Shown: positions 32,462 through 44,972 of the stretch, one piece after another
How positions within the stretch are numbered: the first letter of the stretch is position 1
Layout: each line of letters opens with the position of its first letter
Source: Galeruca laticollis
Taxonomy: Eukaryota; Arthropoda; Insecta; Coleoptera; Chrysomelidae
Reading direction: 5' to 3'
NCBI GenBank assembly: GCA_963921935.1
Contig: OY998180.1
Coordinates: 63,008,551 to 63,072,550 of the forward strand
DNA: 64,000 nucleotides
Made by a program: the position numbers and the translations under genes
Notes under the pieces: model-generated
Seen by the model: the letters and a program-made list of their open reading frames with translations, nothing else
What the model was told of the DNA's origin: nothing
Databases searched by the model: none

Positions 32462-34355
32462 TGCCCGAAGCAACCAGTGGAGTCTTAAAAAGTTCTGAAG
32501 TAACCACTGATGCCTTAAGCCAGAAATTTCAGAGAGGCCAATTGAGGAAAATTATCAAAACATTGGTTCAGAAGTTGAAATAAAAACTCGGAGCAAAACC
32601 CTTGAAATTACGGATTCTGCAAATGACCCCGAACATTCGAGCTTGATGTAATTAGTGATTGTGGCTCTTAGACATTAAGCTCTACAACAAGTTCATCGAA
32701 TGTCTCAAAATCAACAGAGTTAGAAGACACTGAGGTAAGCCATCCGTCAGAAACCCTTAGCGGTGAACCAATCCAAAGTTCAAAAAAATGGAAAGGGAAA
32801 ATAAATCAGGGGAAGAGGTTAAAAAACGCCAAAATGCGATTATTAGGATAGGCCTTTGTCAGATTTAAAAATAATAGAGAAACTGGAAAATATGAACAAT
32901 TGTCTGAAAAACCACCTGAGAATTTAGGTTTGGACATACTGTTCAGTATAAGAAGACAGGCCCAAAACAATCTTTCGAATGTAACGAAATCAGTGATAAC
33001 GAACGCAGCTTACTGTTCAGCACATTTTGGGACAAAGGAAGTTGGGAACGCAAAAAAAATTGGATCAGAAAACGTGTTGTCGACTGTACCAAAATATCGA
33101 AAAAAAAATAAGATTCGAGAAAAAAACACAGCTTTCGCTCCTACTTTACAGTAAATGAGGGAGACAAGAATAACAAAGTGAAAAAACAAGTTTGTAAACT
33201 AATGTTTCTAAATACATTAAATATTGGAGAATAGCAATTACATGCATAGATTATTTGAAAATTGTGATGCATTTCAAAGTAATGATGCCCAGAAAATTGA
33301 ACTAAGCCTTGCGAAAGATTTAGAGACATGGTTGAACTCACTACCTAAAGTAGAATCACATTACTGGCATTCTTCGTCTAGAGCCAGTCTAACATACCTA
33401 CATGGATATGTATAGGGAATATTTGGCAAAATGTGTTTCTGAATACAAACAAAAAATATCATGGGCTACATTCCAAAGTGCTTATGTGAAAATGAATGTA
33501 GCTATTTACGCCCCACAAAAGATTAATGTGGTCAATGCAGCAAAAGAGTTTGACAAACGCACAGCTTTAGGAAACGAAGACATCAAATGTTATGCTGTAG
33601 ACTTACAGGGTGTGCTCCTTTCTCCTCGGCTAAACGCCTCCGCCAACGATTATAAAAAAAACTGACGGTGCATCGCCAAGTTTATTTTAATCAAGCAACA
33701 AGAAATGTATGTATGGCACGAGGCAAAAGAAGGACTTGACAGTGATGTTTTTAACAGTATAGCCACTTCCTTTATATCAAATAAAATTATACAGGGCTCA
33801 CCAAATATTTTTATTATTTGGCCTGATGGATGTGGATATCAGAACAGAAATATGATACTCTCCAATGCATTACTCGAGATTAGTATCAAAAACAATATTT
33901 TCATAGAACAAAAATATTTGGAAGTAGGACATTCAACAATAGAAGCAAATCGTATAGTAGTTTCCGTCCCCGCCGACTATATTAATATTATTAAAAATGC
34001 TAGAATTCACAAGCCTTATCAGACAAACCACCTTAGTCATGACGACTTTTTTCAATTCGCTACTGCCTACTATACTAGCATTAGGCCTAGCTCTAGAACT
34101 GGAGATCCTTGTGTAAATGATGTAGTTGCCTACCAATATATTCCGGATGGAATGATTAATTATAAACTCGCAATAAATCATGAATGGGCACCATTGCCAA
34201 GACGAGCGAAACGTTCCAATGGTGACTGAACGACAAACATTTTATGAAGGACCTTGTGCAATTGAAAAATCCAAGTATCCGCACCTTCAAGAGTTGAAAC
34301 AACTATTCCCTCAGGACTACCGCGACTTTTATACTAATCTACCATACAAATTGTA
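32462..34355 (+). pseudogene. RNase-H-like/transposase-related repeat protein, decayed
   Basis: Several frames on the plus strand together look like a large arthropod repeat-protein family. N-terminal: LLFSTFWDKGSWERKKNW and VKKQVCKLMFLNTLNIGE (about 32990-33230). Middle: SLPKVESHYWHSSSRASLTY, then DMYREYLAKCVSEYK. C-terminal: MYVWHEAKEGLDSDVF, IFIIWPDGCGYQNRNM, EQKYLEVGHSTIEANR, and a tail QLFPQDYRDFYTNLPYK. WHEA, D-G-C-G-x-Q-N-x-N and G-H-S-x-x-E resemble DDE/RNase-H active-site blocks. The cysteine pair usual near the middle (D-x-C-D-x-C) reads INVVNAAKEF here. Frameshifts and stops are frequent. Family placement is from memory of similar insect proteins and is uncertain. Confidence 0.5.
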
Positions 34356-35664
34356 ATACTTAATATCTTCTTTTATTCTTTTTATGTGTAAAAATAATAA
34401 CGTTTTCAATACATCAAAATATTTTATTTCGTATTCCGAACTAAAATGTTTTGTTTAATTTTTGGTATCTCTAAAACAATTTGGAGTATGTCAAAAATGT
34501 GGCCATATTTGGAGTACAAAAGGTCGAAAATCAACGCAGAGGCCGTAATCACGCGATTTATTTAAAAAGTATTCTGGCATTTTTAATATTTTGCAAACTA
34601 ATTTAGGAAAAGAAATTGTCAAACGAATCAGACACAAAATGTAACGATGGGAAATTTTTTGACCTTCCTGAAAAGATCGATTTTTTCGACATAAGACCTA
34701 TTCATTTATCACGAAGATATGGAAAAATGTGGTATAAATGAATTGAACCGAATTCGTCGTCATTAAAAAAGGAATTAAGACGAAAAGAGGAAAAACGTGG
34801 AGAAGCAGCATCCAAAATCATATTTATTGACATGATTCCAGACATGTTCAACACCTGCTATATAAATCAGTTTTCACGGTGTGAATGATGTAATATTTTA
34901 GGTTTGAAAATATCTAAAAAATTTTGAAACATTTGTGAAGAAAAATTATGAGCGATCTATTAGACATTCAAGAATGGGAATACACTTTTTCTGTTTTTGC
35001 TTTTTTCATTGCCTCACTTCATGCAGGTAGGATGTTTGGTATGAGGAAAATGGCGAACATATTGTTTTCAAGAGGACGTAAAATATGAGGTTAATATTTT
35101 ATCCTTAAGCGGCAGGAGCACTTTCGGAAGAATAGATTCGTATATAGTATATCTTACGGATTATAGAACATTGTCCAACTGTATCTTTTTGTGAAGGAAA
35201 ATGTTATGGAAATTAAATCATTTGACAGTTATTTTACTATATCTGTTTATTTATAAAGAAAATGTTTTAAATAAATCAGAGAATAATTACGAATGTATCA
35301 TTGTATGACAAATAGTATTACAAATTGAATGAAATAAAAGCATGAAAATACAGTAATGATGATAACTAACAAATTAAGTACCTACTTGTTTGTACTTGAC
35401 TTATACAGTCCAAAATCTAATAATTGTAACCTTGTGAGAACTACAAACATATTTTTTTAACTTGAATGAGATTTATGGAAGAAAACTAGAGAAGTGGAAA
35501 CATTTTGGATAATTAACATTACAAAAGATTGATGGCAGAAATTTGAGCAAATAAGATGCTCGACAAATGGAGTATAAAGTACAAGTATTAAGAGAAAAAA
35601 AATTTTCTTCCAATGAGGCAAATAGAATTTAGATATATGAACCAAAATAACCAAAAAAAAATTA
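34356..35664. other. AT-rich stretch, no gene recognised
   Basis: No motif, splice-flanked frame or repeat found. Confidence 0.3.
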
Positions 35665-36345
35665 ACAGGTTTAATGATTAAAACTAACTTTTCCGCACAT
35701 ATGCACCCCGGAGGCTGTATCCTGGTAACAAACCAAAAATAATCATAAATGTTGTATATCTGGATTTATAGAATCTGCTGTACTAGCTCTGGTGAGCTAA
35801 AAATCAATTGGGTACATCTGTGAGACACCTTGAAAAATATCCAATAATAAAATTGGTCTCTTGAATACAGTCCGAATGCTGTATCGTGCTAGCATACAGA
35901 AATTTCTCAGAAAATTAACAAAAATCTAGTATATCTGGATTTCTAGGACCCATTTTACTGGTTCTGGTGTGCTGAAAATCAAGAGAGTCCATATGTGAGT
36001 CGCTCTGAACAACATACTAAAATTGGTCCCTGGAGACTATCCGGAAGCTGAATCATGCCAATAAACCAAAATTTCTCAAAAATGTAGTATATCTGGATTT
36101 ATAGGTCCCTTTGTACTGACTTTGGTGAGCTAAAAATGAATAGGGTTCATTTGTGAGATGCCCTGAACAATACTCAATCATAAAATTGGCGACTTATATG
36201 CACTCCGGAGGCTGTATCGTGCTAACAAGAGTTGTTACAAAAAGTGGCCGACGACAACGACATACACAAAGGTTTTTTTCTAAAAACCCGTTTTTCGTGT
36301 TTTTCTGGCTTGCATCTTAGGTAGTATTGCGCGGAAATGTAATAG
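35665..36345 (-). repeat. Copy 2 of the ~172-bp-unit repeat family
   Basis: Inverted relative to copy 1. It begins GATTAAAACTAACTTTTCCGC (about 35678) and has four decayed monomers (near 35708, 35875, 36045 and 36208). It ends with the leader containing GTGGCCGACGACAACGACAT and a worn AATGT/GCGGAAA end near 36335. It is the shortest and most diverged of the four copies. Confidence 0.65.
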
Positions 36346-36925
36346 ACCGGATATTTACATTGAAATAAATGGAAATGCATTCAGAAAATAAAGATAGAAA
36401 ACATCAGTGGAAGAAACAGATATTGTCCTTGAAATTCTGAAGTAACTATTAAGTTCGAAAATAAATATAATTAATCAACGGAGCTTCACAGCAGGATTTT
36501 ATAGTTTAGTTTCTTCATTTTCTTTGAGACATTGTTGTATGTAGCGAATGACAAAGTCGTAAATGAACCGAAATATTCAGATAGTAAGAGTTGTAGATTA
36601 TTTGACAGAAAGAGTTATTGGTCAGTGATACCACAAAATGTTGATATGATTAGGAACTTCACGGAACGGAGGATATTGTCGTGAATACTAGTGAGAAAGT
36701 TTAAATAGAATTGTTACCACATGGTGACTGAGTTAACCACTAAAATTTCAAGTTCAATAGAATCATTCTGTGGTTATAATTAATTTTTGAGAACAGAGTA
36801 TTTATTTTGATTCGTGGTTAACGTACCTGAAGAGTATCCAAGGCATAATTAATTATTTCATGACCATTTCAGAAGAAACGACATAATTTTATCAGCATTA
36901 CACATAATTAAAAAATCTACGGAAC
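36346..36925. other. AT-rich spacer
   Basis: Nothing recognised between repeat copy 2 and the truncated LTR. Confidence 0.3.
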
Positions 36926-37668
36926 ATGAGTAACGTTACTGTGATTTAGATCAAATTTCTTATCATAAGATGCATCTATTTTTGAGATATATTTAAGAAA
37001 GGCCTATTAATTCTCGAGAAATAATGTAAATAAACTGGACAGAACTCACCAACTATGTACTGGTTAACTCGTTCGTATTCTAAAACGTATTTAGAATTCA
37101 GCAACACTTTCTAAATTTATAATTTAGAAACCGGAAAACCACTTGCACTTTAACGATGTAATTCTTCTGTGAATTATACACGCACTGGCTTTACAATGCA
37201 AGGTTTTTATAATCTGATAATATATTCACATAATTACTATTATATTATTAAATAAATTTGAGACATCTCTTATTTCGATGTTGTCTCGTGGGGATATCAA
37301 AGTCAACTGCCTAAACTTCATACATAAATAAATCTCTTCTCCTTTGGTTACCAAAAATTCTTTTTTTAAAAAAAATACAAATTTATGTTTTCCTATAACA
37401 AGAAGAGATTTTCATTCTTTTATTATAATTGCAATTTTACTAGCAGAGACATCTGTATTTTTGTTTTCAAATCATTATAAAATCTATCTATCATTAAGTA
37501 TATTCTGCATTACTGTCATCCGAAATTGAAATGTCAAATTTTATTTGTATATTGAATCTTTCAAATTATTGATTATGCAGTGTGTATCACAAGTATTACA
37601 TACAAATATGCACATTTTTCCTTATTTCAATGTTTTCTTTAAAATGTAGATAGAGGATCTGTATTAAA
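36926..37668 (-). repeat. 3' LTR (truncated) of the gag-only element
   Basis: Starts GAGTAACGTTACTGTGATTT and ends GAGGATCTGTATT on the plus strand. It is nearly identical to 41334-42073, with small differences such as GTGGGG/GTGAGG near 37289. If the 5' LTR really extends to about 40557, this copy has lost its last ~780 bp. Confidence 0.7.
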
Positions 37669-38477
37669 TCCCCCTAATAAAAGAATGATAAATAATTCAA
37701 ATAATTATTAACATATCTCTAAAAAAAATTATCTTCAATAAAATTAAACTCTTATTCCTAATTCCCGTAAAACCTATTAAATCTACTATATCTATTAAAA
37801 TTTCACGTAACGTACTGTTATTTGTTATTCTAAAATTTCCTATATACACGATGATAAATTTTTTATGGTCTCAAATGTTTCCAACTCTGTTCTACTCTGT
37901 CTAAACCATTTATATGTTACAGGATATGATTTTGTTTCAACATTTCTCAGTATTCTTTACTTTGATTATCCATATTTTTATTAAGCAACCCTTAGTTCCT
38001 TCGACATTCTTGTCTCATACATCTCTAATAATTCATTTATAAATTTATAATATTCTTCATTACAGTCTGTCCAATTACCATTACTTTTCACATCTTCTAT
38101 TTATTCTATCTCACGAACATAATTATTAGCCATTCTAATTTCTTTTTCAAGCAATCCTTCATATTTCATTATCAAACTCTTCATATTCCTTATTTCCACT
38201 CATTAATTAAAATTTTTCCATAATTCCATGCCTCTTTATATTCTATAACTTCCTATTATCCTCTTTAATTGCCAATGCTTCCATATTTACCTCCTCAAGT
38301 TCAATTATTCTACCATTTAATTCTATCTATCTATTCAAAATCAATTATTTTCTTTATATTTCATCAATTCATCAATAACTATGTCTGTTTCTAACTTCTT
38401 TATCAACAATGCTTACATATCAACTTCTTTCCATCCTCTAATTCAATCTGTTGTATAATAGATTTGCTGAGTTTATA

Positions 38478-40312
38478 TTACTTCCGTCCGTTCGCTCCTA
38501 TAAATGTAATTATTTCATCCTGTCCATCTATTCTGTTGCTTAACTTCATTTCTGTTTTCATTATCATTTCCTCAAAGTTTCTAAAATCTCTTCTATTCTC
38601 AAAATACTTATTGTCATCAATTTTACCTCCATTTCCATATATTCGTTTTTCATTTCCATAATTCATATCAACATGTCCATCAATTCTTCTATTAACAAAC
38701 CTTGTTTATATAATTTCTATTTACATATATTTTCAAATATTACTTGTTAATCATAAACCTTTTATTTACATATCGTTTTTATGTCCATCCCTTACCATGT
38801 ACAATTCCCTCTCGTTTCTAGATTTCGTTTTTATAATCCTTTCATATAATTCAATTTTATTTTCTTTTCCTAAACTTTGTCTTATTCTCTTCTCTTATTG
38901 TTTGATTCTATATCGGTTTCCTAAATTCAATTAAATTTTCTACTATGTCCTTTTTAATTTTGTTGTCCCCTATCTCATCAATTTCTCCCAATAAATTCAT
39001 CAAATTTTGCGTCTTCAATTCCTTCATATTATTGTTTCTTCTTTTTATTATTTTATTTCCCATACTACTCTCACTTCCTATCATTTCATTTTTGATTGTC
39101 CTATTAAACATTCTTGGATCAATTATCCTTATATTTCTGCTAAGTTTTATTCTCATTTCGAAATTTTCTGCATAAGTTATTCTTTCTATATTTTGTCTTA
39201 TGGTTTCTCCTATTTCTTCCTTAGTTTCTTGTAATTTTCTGTTCATTTCCTTTAATTCCCAATTAAGTTGTATCCCCCTATTATAATTATTATTTCTTTT
39301 ATCATATGTCACAATTTGTTTCACTATATTGACATCTGAGTATTTTATTTTCCTATAAATATTTTCTTCATGAATTTGCATCACTTCTTCAGCTCCTAGA
39401 TTCTGTGAATTGATGTCTACCATTTCATCTTTGGTTTGTCTTTGTACTTTTATAGACTATATTTCATCAATTTTCTTCTCAACTTCTTTAATCTCCATTA
39501 AACTTTGGATTTTTACTTCGTCAATTTCCTTTTCCATTTTATTACATATTTTCTGCTCTATAGTATCATCATTTATATTTATATTGTCATTCCTATTTAC
39601 ATCCATCTTGTCCTGCCCCTTTATTTCTTGTATCCTGCTATTCATTTTATCCAGCACATCATCCGTCTTTGCAACAATGTTCCCCCCTACTACGTATACT
39701 TTTTTTACCATCATGTCCGATATCATATCTTCACTAAAATCATTATTCCATTTCTTCATATCTTCTCTGATTTTCTTAATCTCATTCAAACATTCCATTT
39801 TCACTTCATCAATTTTATTTTCCAAATTATTCATGTTCCTCTTTATATCATTAATATTCTCATTCATTTCTCCCCTCATATTATTCATATTCCCATCTTG
39901 TTTGTCCATTTTTTTATTCATACTATTCATATTCTCATCTTGTTAGTCCATTTTTTTATTCATACTATTCATATCTCCCCTCATGTTCTTTTCCATATTA
40001 TTCATATTCTGATTTTGTTTATCCATTTTTTCATTCATCTTCCCTCAAATTGTCTATTTTTCCAAATAATTGTCGTATCATTTCCATTATCGGATCATCT
40101 CTACTTGTTCTTCCTTGCGCTTCCTGTCTCCTATCCTTCTGTTCTGCTGCTTCATCTCCCGCTGTCATATCTCCTTCTGATTGTTCCCTTCCTGGTTCCA
40201 AGTACTGCACCTGAAAGTCTCCTTTTCCATGACTCCTTTCTTCCCTTTCTTCGTCAGATGCACTTTCAACTCCTACCTGTTTACCATCCCTTAATGTCAT
40301 TATTCTTTCCAT
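38478..40312 (-). pseudogene. Gag-like coiled-coil protein remnant
   Basis: Three minus-strand frames follow one another. An acidic N-terminus starts at an ATG at 40310-40312 (MERIMTLRDGKQVGVES). A long Asn/Met/Lys/Asp-rich coiled-coil part follows (MNSMNKKMDKQDGNMNN, IDEVKMECLNEIKKIRED). The next part carries KMEKEIDEVKIQSLMEIKE and KELKTQNLMNLLGEIDEIG, with a last scrap like YFENRRDFRNFEEM at about 38600. Repetitive MNNMNKKMDKQ-type coiled coils are common in Gag of some insect LTR elements. Several stops and frameshifts break it. The long plus-strand frames across 39410-40344 are antisense shadows. Confidence 0.5.
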
Positions 40313-40390
40313 GGTCGATACTTAATTTTTTTTTATATAGTTAATGAATTTCAATATTTTTTATGCTGATGGGTAAATTTTTAATCACCT

Positions 40391-40556
40391 CAAGTTGCTG
40401 CGTCAAATTATAATATTTTTTTATATTTATGATAATAATGATAAATCTATATTTGCCCCACTTTGCGGCGCCAAATTATTATATTTCTATATTGTATTCT
40501 ATATTCTTTTATAGTAATTATATTCTTTAATAGTTGCCCCACGTTTGGGTGACAAA
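40391..40556 (-). repeat. Triplicated PBS-like motif in the 5' leader
   Basis: On the minus strand three related segments occur: TTTGTCACCCAAACGTGGGG (40533-40556), TTTGGCGCCGCAAAGTGGGG (40445-40476) and TTTGACGCAGCAACTTGAGG (40391-40412). They resemble the TGGCGCC..GTGGGGC primer-binding sites of Gypsy elements. The outermost would place the 5' LTR end at about 40557, making the LTR about 1.5 kb. Confidence 0.4.
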
Positions 40557-41333
40557 TTATTATATATCTAATGTTTCAATAATTATAATTGAATGGATGT
40601 ATGATATATAACAATATAAAATATTAATTGTCGATGTTTCTACAATTTGTGATTGTAGCTACACTATTGTGAATACACCTTCACCACTGAATATAACCTA
40701 TTTGAATTTTGACAGCAGTTATTAAATTAATATGCCCGGCTCAGATGAATATTATTTTTGTACTTTGAAATATAAATCAATACACAATCGACTCACTCAC
40801 TCTTATCTCAGGGAGGGATCAAAGATTTTAAATAGTAATTCAAATTTATAAATTTCAATGAATTCTCCAAATTACGTATTACGCTATTCCAAATCTAGAG
40901 TAACTGTTTGTTCAATATACTACAAGACAATTAAATTAGCTTATGACATATGATTTTACTGTCACTGGAAAATAACTAAATGTCACTTATTATATCAAAT
41001 TTTCTATAGCATGAAAATTATCAAACACAATGAGAATAGATATGAAATGAGTACCAAAGTGAGTGTTAATTCAAATTTATATAATATATGATCAGATAAC
41101 AAATTACAAAAAAATTATAATTCTTCAAAATATCATAAAACGAAAAACAATGATAGAATTTTCTATCAACCTTAATACTGAAACAACCTATATTAGAAAT
41201 CTACTAGCTAAATATTTTTATCAAAAGTTCAGAACTTCTGATTTTTCATTTGATGTATATCAATGTCAAATACGCAAATTTCCGTGCAAATTGTCTATTC
41301 CAAAATTTTCTTCACTTGACGTTGAATTTCATA

Positions 41334-42073
41334 TGAGTAACGTTACTGTGATTTAGATCAAATTTCTTATCATAAGATGCATCTATTTTTGAAATATATA
41401 TAAGAAATGCCTATTAATTCTCGAGAAATAATGTAAATAAACTGGACAGGAGTCACCAACTAGGTACTGGTTAACTCGTTCGTATTCTAAAACGTATTTA
41501 GAATTCAGCAACACTTTCTAAATTTATAATTTAGAAACCGGAAAACCACTTGCACTTTAACGATATAATTCTTCTGTGAATTATACAGGCACTGGCTTTA
41601 CAATGCAAGGTTTTTATAATCTGATAATATATTCATATAATTACTATTATATTATTAAATAAATTTGAGACAACTCTTATTTCGATGTTGTCTCGTGAGG
41701 ATATCAAATTCAACTGCCTAAACTTCATACATAAATAAATCTCTTCTCCTTTGGTTACCAAAAATTCTTTTTTTAAAAAAAATACAAATTTATGTTTTCC
41801 TAGAACAAAGAGATATTTTCATTCTTTTATTATAATTGCAATTTTGCTAGCAGAGTCATCTGTATTTTTGTTTTCAAATCGTTATAAAATCTATCTATCA
41901 TTAAGTATATTCTGCATTATGTCATCCGAAATTGAAATGTCAAATTTAATTTGTATATTGAATCTTTCAAATTATTGATTATACAGTGTGTATCACAAGT
42001 ATTACATACAAATATGCACATTTTTCCTTATTTCAATGTTTTCATTAAAATTTATATAGAGGATCTGTATTTA
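41334..42073 (-). repeat. 5' LTR (at least its U3 part) of the gag-only element
   Basis: Matches 36926-37668 in direct orientation. It ends at GAGGATCTGTATT, after which a (TA)n tract begins at the expected outer flank. Confidence 0.7.
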
Positions 42074-42080
42074 TATATAT

Positions 42081-42148
<68 letters not shown>
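42071..42148. repeat. (TA)n microsatellite
   Basis: Nearly uninterrupted TA repeats directly beyond the LTR. Confidence 0.95.
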
Positions 42149-42152
<4 letters not shown>

Positions 42153-42604
42153 TATAATTAATGTTACGCCAATGTTACTATAAGTTAATAAATAGAAATA
42201 ACAATTTTTAATGAAACATCTTTAGTAGATTCCGAATCCTATTAAATTCCTCCCAAAACTAAAATGTCGGTTGTTGGCATAGGTGATACAGCGGCACATG
42301 GGACCATCTGTCGTAAGTCCGGAATTCACGGGAGTATTTCTGGTCCCGGCCAAGGAATGCAGGCTGATTCTGCCGGATACCAGAGGAAACGCTGGATACC
42401 AACCAAGTTTCCGAACTCTCAACATGCCATACTGTTTTTGTTATGTGCATAATATATTCCGAATTGTTCTAAATAGATAATCACATTTTGAAGGTTGGAA
42501 ACTCGAGATGATGACTTGTAGGTGTAAAACCCAGAAATTTACCTCGTTGACAATTTAGTATATAAGATATGTCAATCATTTTTTATTAAGAAATAATGAA
42601 TATA
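42149..42604. other. Spacer with a mixed-composition patch
   Basis: About 42260-42440 is GC-richer and open on both strands for about 65 codons. It has no recognisable motif, so I leave it unassigned. Confidence 0.3.
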
Positions 42605-44970
42605 CAGGATATTTCAATAAGACATATCCATATAGTAACTGGAGAAATTTTAGCACGAAATATGAAGATTCAAGCCAAATTACTTAACTAAAATATTCCT
42701 CTAACTGAGATATAGGGTGTTTTATTTTAAATATTCTAAATGATTTTAGCCCATAGTTTTGACACCTTCCAATATCTTTTGTTCATACTTGAGAAAGAAT
42801 TTACACATGTCACGATACTCTACAGAGTGGTAAAAGATAGTTTTCCTTTATTACCAGAGGCGTGCGGTAGGGATGGATACTTTCTTTTATCCCCCTACAA
42901 TCTACGCCACTATCGTAACAATCGATTCAGCTTGTTTTTTTTTATTCTTCGTCACTATCTAAGTAAATATCATCCTCATGTTCCAATGCGATAGAGTGAG
43001 TAGTTTTCGAGTTATTTGCATTTAAAGATAATGTTTAAAATGTCCAATTTTGTTTTATTGCTTATTTCACATCAGGATCGTTAATAATTTAACCACGTTG
43101 ATGATAAAATTGGTTAATACTAATCGTAACTTTTCATGAGTCAATAACTATTTCACTGAATTCATTAGTTTCAGTAAATTCCATTTCTAAAGATTTTTTC
43201 ATATTAATGTTTATCAATTTAAAATTTATGAAAATTCAGAAATATGATCTTTAGTATTAAATACGAATACATAAAATATCGTTTATCATATTTTTTCATC
43301 ATGTTATTTCATAATTATTAAACGGGTCTGGAGATTAAAACTAACTTTTCCGCATCTATGAGATTCTCTGATTAACTTTCAATCATAAAATTGTCACTTG
43401 TATACACTTTGGGGGATGTATCGTGTTAACAAAACAAAATTTCTCCAAAAGTAACCAAAAATGCAGTATATCTGGATTTATAGGACCCGCTCTACTCGCT
43501 ATAGTCAGCTGAAAATCAATACGGTAGATCTGTGAGACACCTTGAACAATATTCAATCATAAAATTGATAATTCGTATACTCTCTGGAGGCTGTCTCGTG
43601 CTAACAAACTAAAAATTCTCCTAAAATGACAAAAATTTGGTACTTCAAGTACCATAGCACCCGTTGTACTGGGTTTAGTGAGCTTATTATCAATAGGGTT
43701 CATATTTGAGATGCTCTGAATAATATCCAATCATAAAATCGGTCACTTGTATATGCTCTGGAGACTGTATCGTGCGAACAAACTGAAACTTCTCCAAAAA
43801 TGACAAAAATATCGTACTTAAAGTACTGTAGCCCTTGTTGTATTGGCTCTGGTGAGCTGAAAATCAATAGGGTTCATCTGTGAGATGTACTGAATAACAT
43901 TAAATCATAAAATTTGTGACTTATTGAACTTCGGAGGCTGTATCGTGCTAACAAACTGAAATTTCTCAAAAAATGTTAAAATGTCGTACTTCAAGTACCA
44001 TAGCACCCGTTGTACTGGCTCTGGTGAGCTGAAAATCAATAGCGTTCATTTGTGACATGTCCTTAACAATATTCAATCATAAAATGGGTGACTTATCGCA
44101 CTCCGGAGGTTGTATCGTGCTAACAAGACATGTAAGAAAATGTGGCCGACGACAACGACGACGACGACGACGACATACACACAGGATTTTTTTTCTAAAA
44201 TCCGTTTTTTCGTGTTGTTGTTGATAGAAAATAAAAAATAACTCAAACATTTTTTTCAAAATTTCACTTTTTTTGTGGGTAAATCAATACTTTTCTCGCA
44301 TATAGGTAGGTTGGGCGGAAAAGTAAAATCATAGTTCTGATTTGTCATAAATTTAAAACCGAAATTTTGACAAATAATGATATGAAAAAATCGTTTGAAA
44401 CTAATAAATTTCTTTTATTTAGTAAAATAGTTATTGACTCATATGAATTGACGATTAGAATTAACAAATTTCATTATCAATGCGGTTAAATTATTAACGA
44501 CACTCATGTGAAATAAGCAATAAAACAAAATTGGATATTTTAAACATTACCTTAAATGCAAATAACTCGAAAACTACTCAGTCTATCGCATTGAGACAGA
44601 AGGATGATATTTACGTAGATAGTGACGAAGAATCGAAAAAACATGCTGAAACGATTATTACGACAGTGGCGTAGATTGTAGGAGGATAAAAGTAAGTATC
44701 CATCCCTTCCGCACGCCTCTGGTAATAGAGGAAAACTATCTTTTGCCATTGTTCAAAGTATCCTAACATGTATAAACTCTTTGCCAAGTATGAACAAAAA
44801 ATATTGAAAGGTGTCAAAACTATGGGCTAAAATCATTTAGAATGTTTAAAATAAAACACCCTATATCTCGGTTAGAGGAATATTTTATTTAAGTTATTTG
44901 GCTTGAATCTTCATATTTCGTCCTAAGGTTTCTCCAGTTATATATGGATAATTCTTAATGGAACATCCTG
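42605..44970. mobile_element. Fold-back element with ~640-bp inverted arms
   Basis: The left arm (42605-43256) starts CAGGATATTTCAATAAGACA. The right arm (44330-44970) ends with its inverted counterpart (..TTAATGGAACATCCTG). TA flanks both ends (42603-42604, 44971-44972). The arms share long blocks such as the Gly/Arg-rich-looking CCAGAGGCGTGCGG/CCGCACGCCTCTGG segment. There is no transposase. The space between the arms is filled by copy 3 of the 172-bp-unit family. Confidence 0.8.
43318..44335 (-). repeat. Copy 3 of the ~172-bp-unit repeat family
   Basis: Inverted orientation. GATTAAAACTAACTTTTCCGC is at about 43336, with monomers near 43411, 43585, 43760, 43932 and 44103. A leader with (ACG)n-like GACGACGACGACGACGAC at about 44155-44172 follows, and the end GGTTGGGCGGAAAAGT is at about 44330. 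It sits exactly between the arms of the fold-back element at 42605-44970. Confidence 0.75.
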
Positions 44971-44972
44971 TA

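Larger units (their letters stand above)
36926..42073 (-). mobile_element. LTR retrotransposon with gag only, minus strand
   Basis: Direct repeats 36926-37668 and 41334-42073 (about 740 bp, highly similar) flank a minus-strand gag-like region. A purine-rich AGGGGGATTT (reverse of about 37668-37680) borders the left repeat as a polypurine tract would. No protease, RT or integrase remains. It is either an internally deleted element or a non-autonomous (LARD-like) one. Confidence 0.65.

Noticed and set aside
39410..40344. Plus-strand frames of 178 and 279 codons, rich in Phe, Ile, Ser and His, looking like membrane proteins
   Set aside because: They are antisense to the coiled-coil gag on the minus strand; the hydrophobic content is the complement of Asn/Lys/Met-rich codons.
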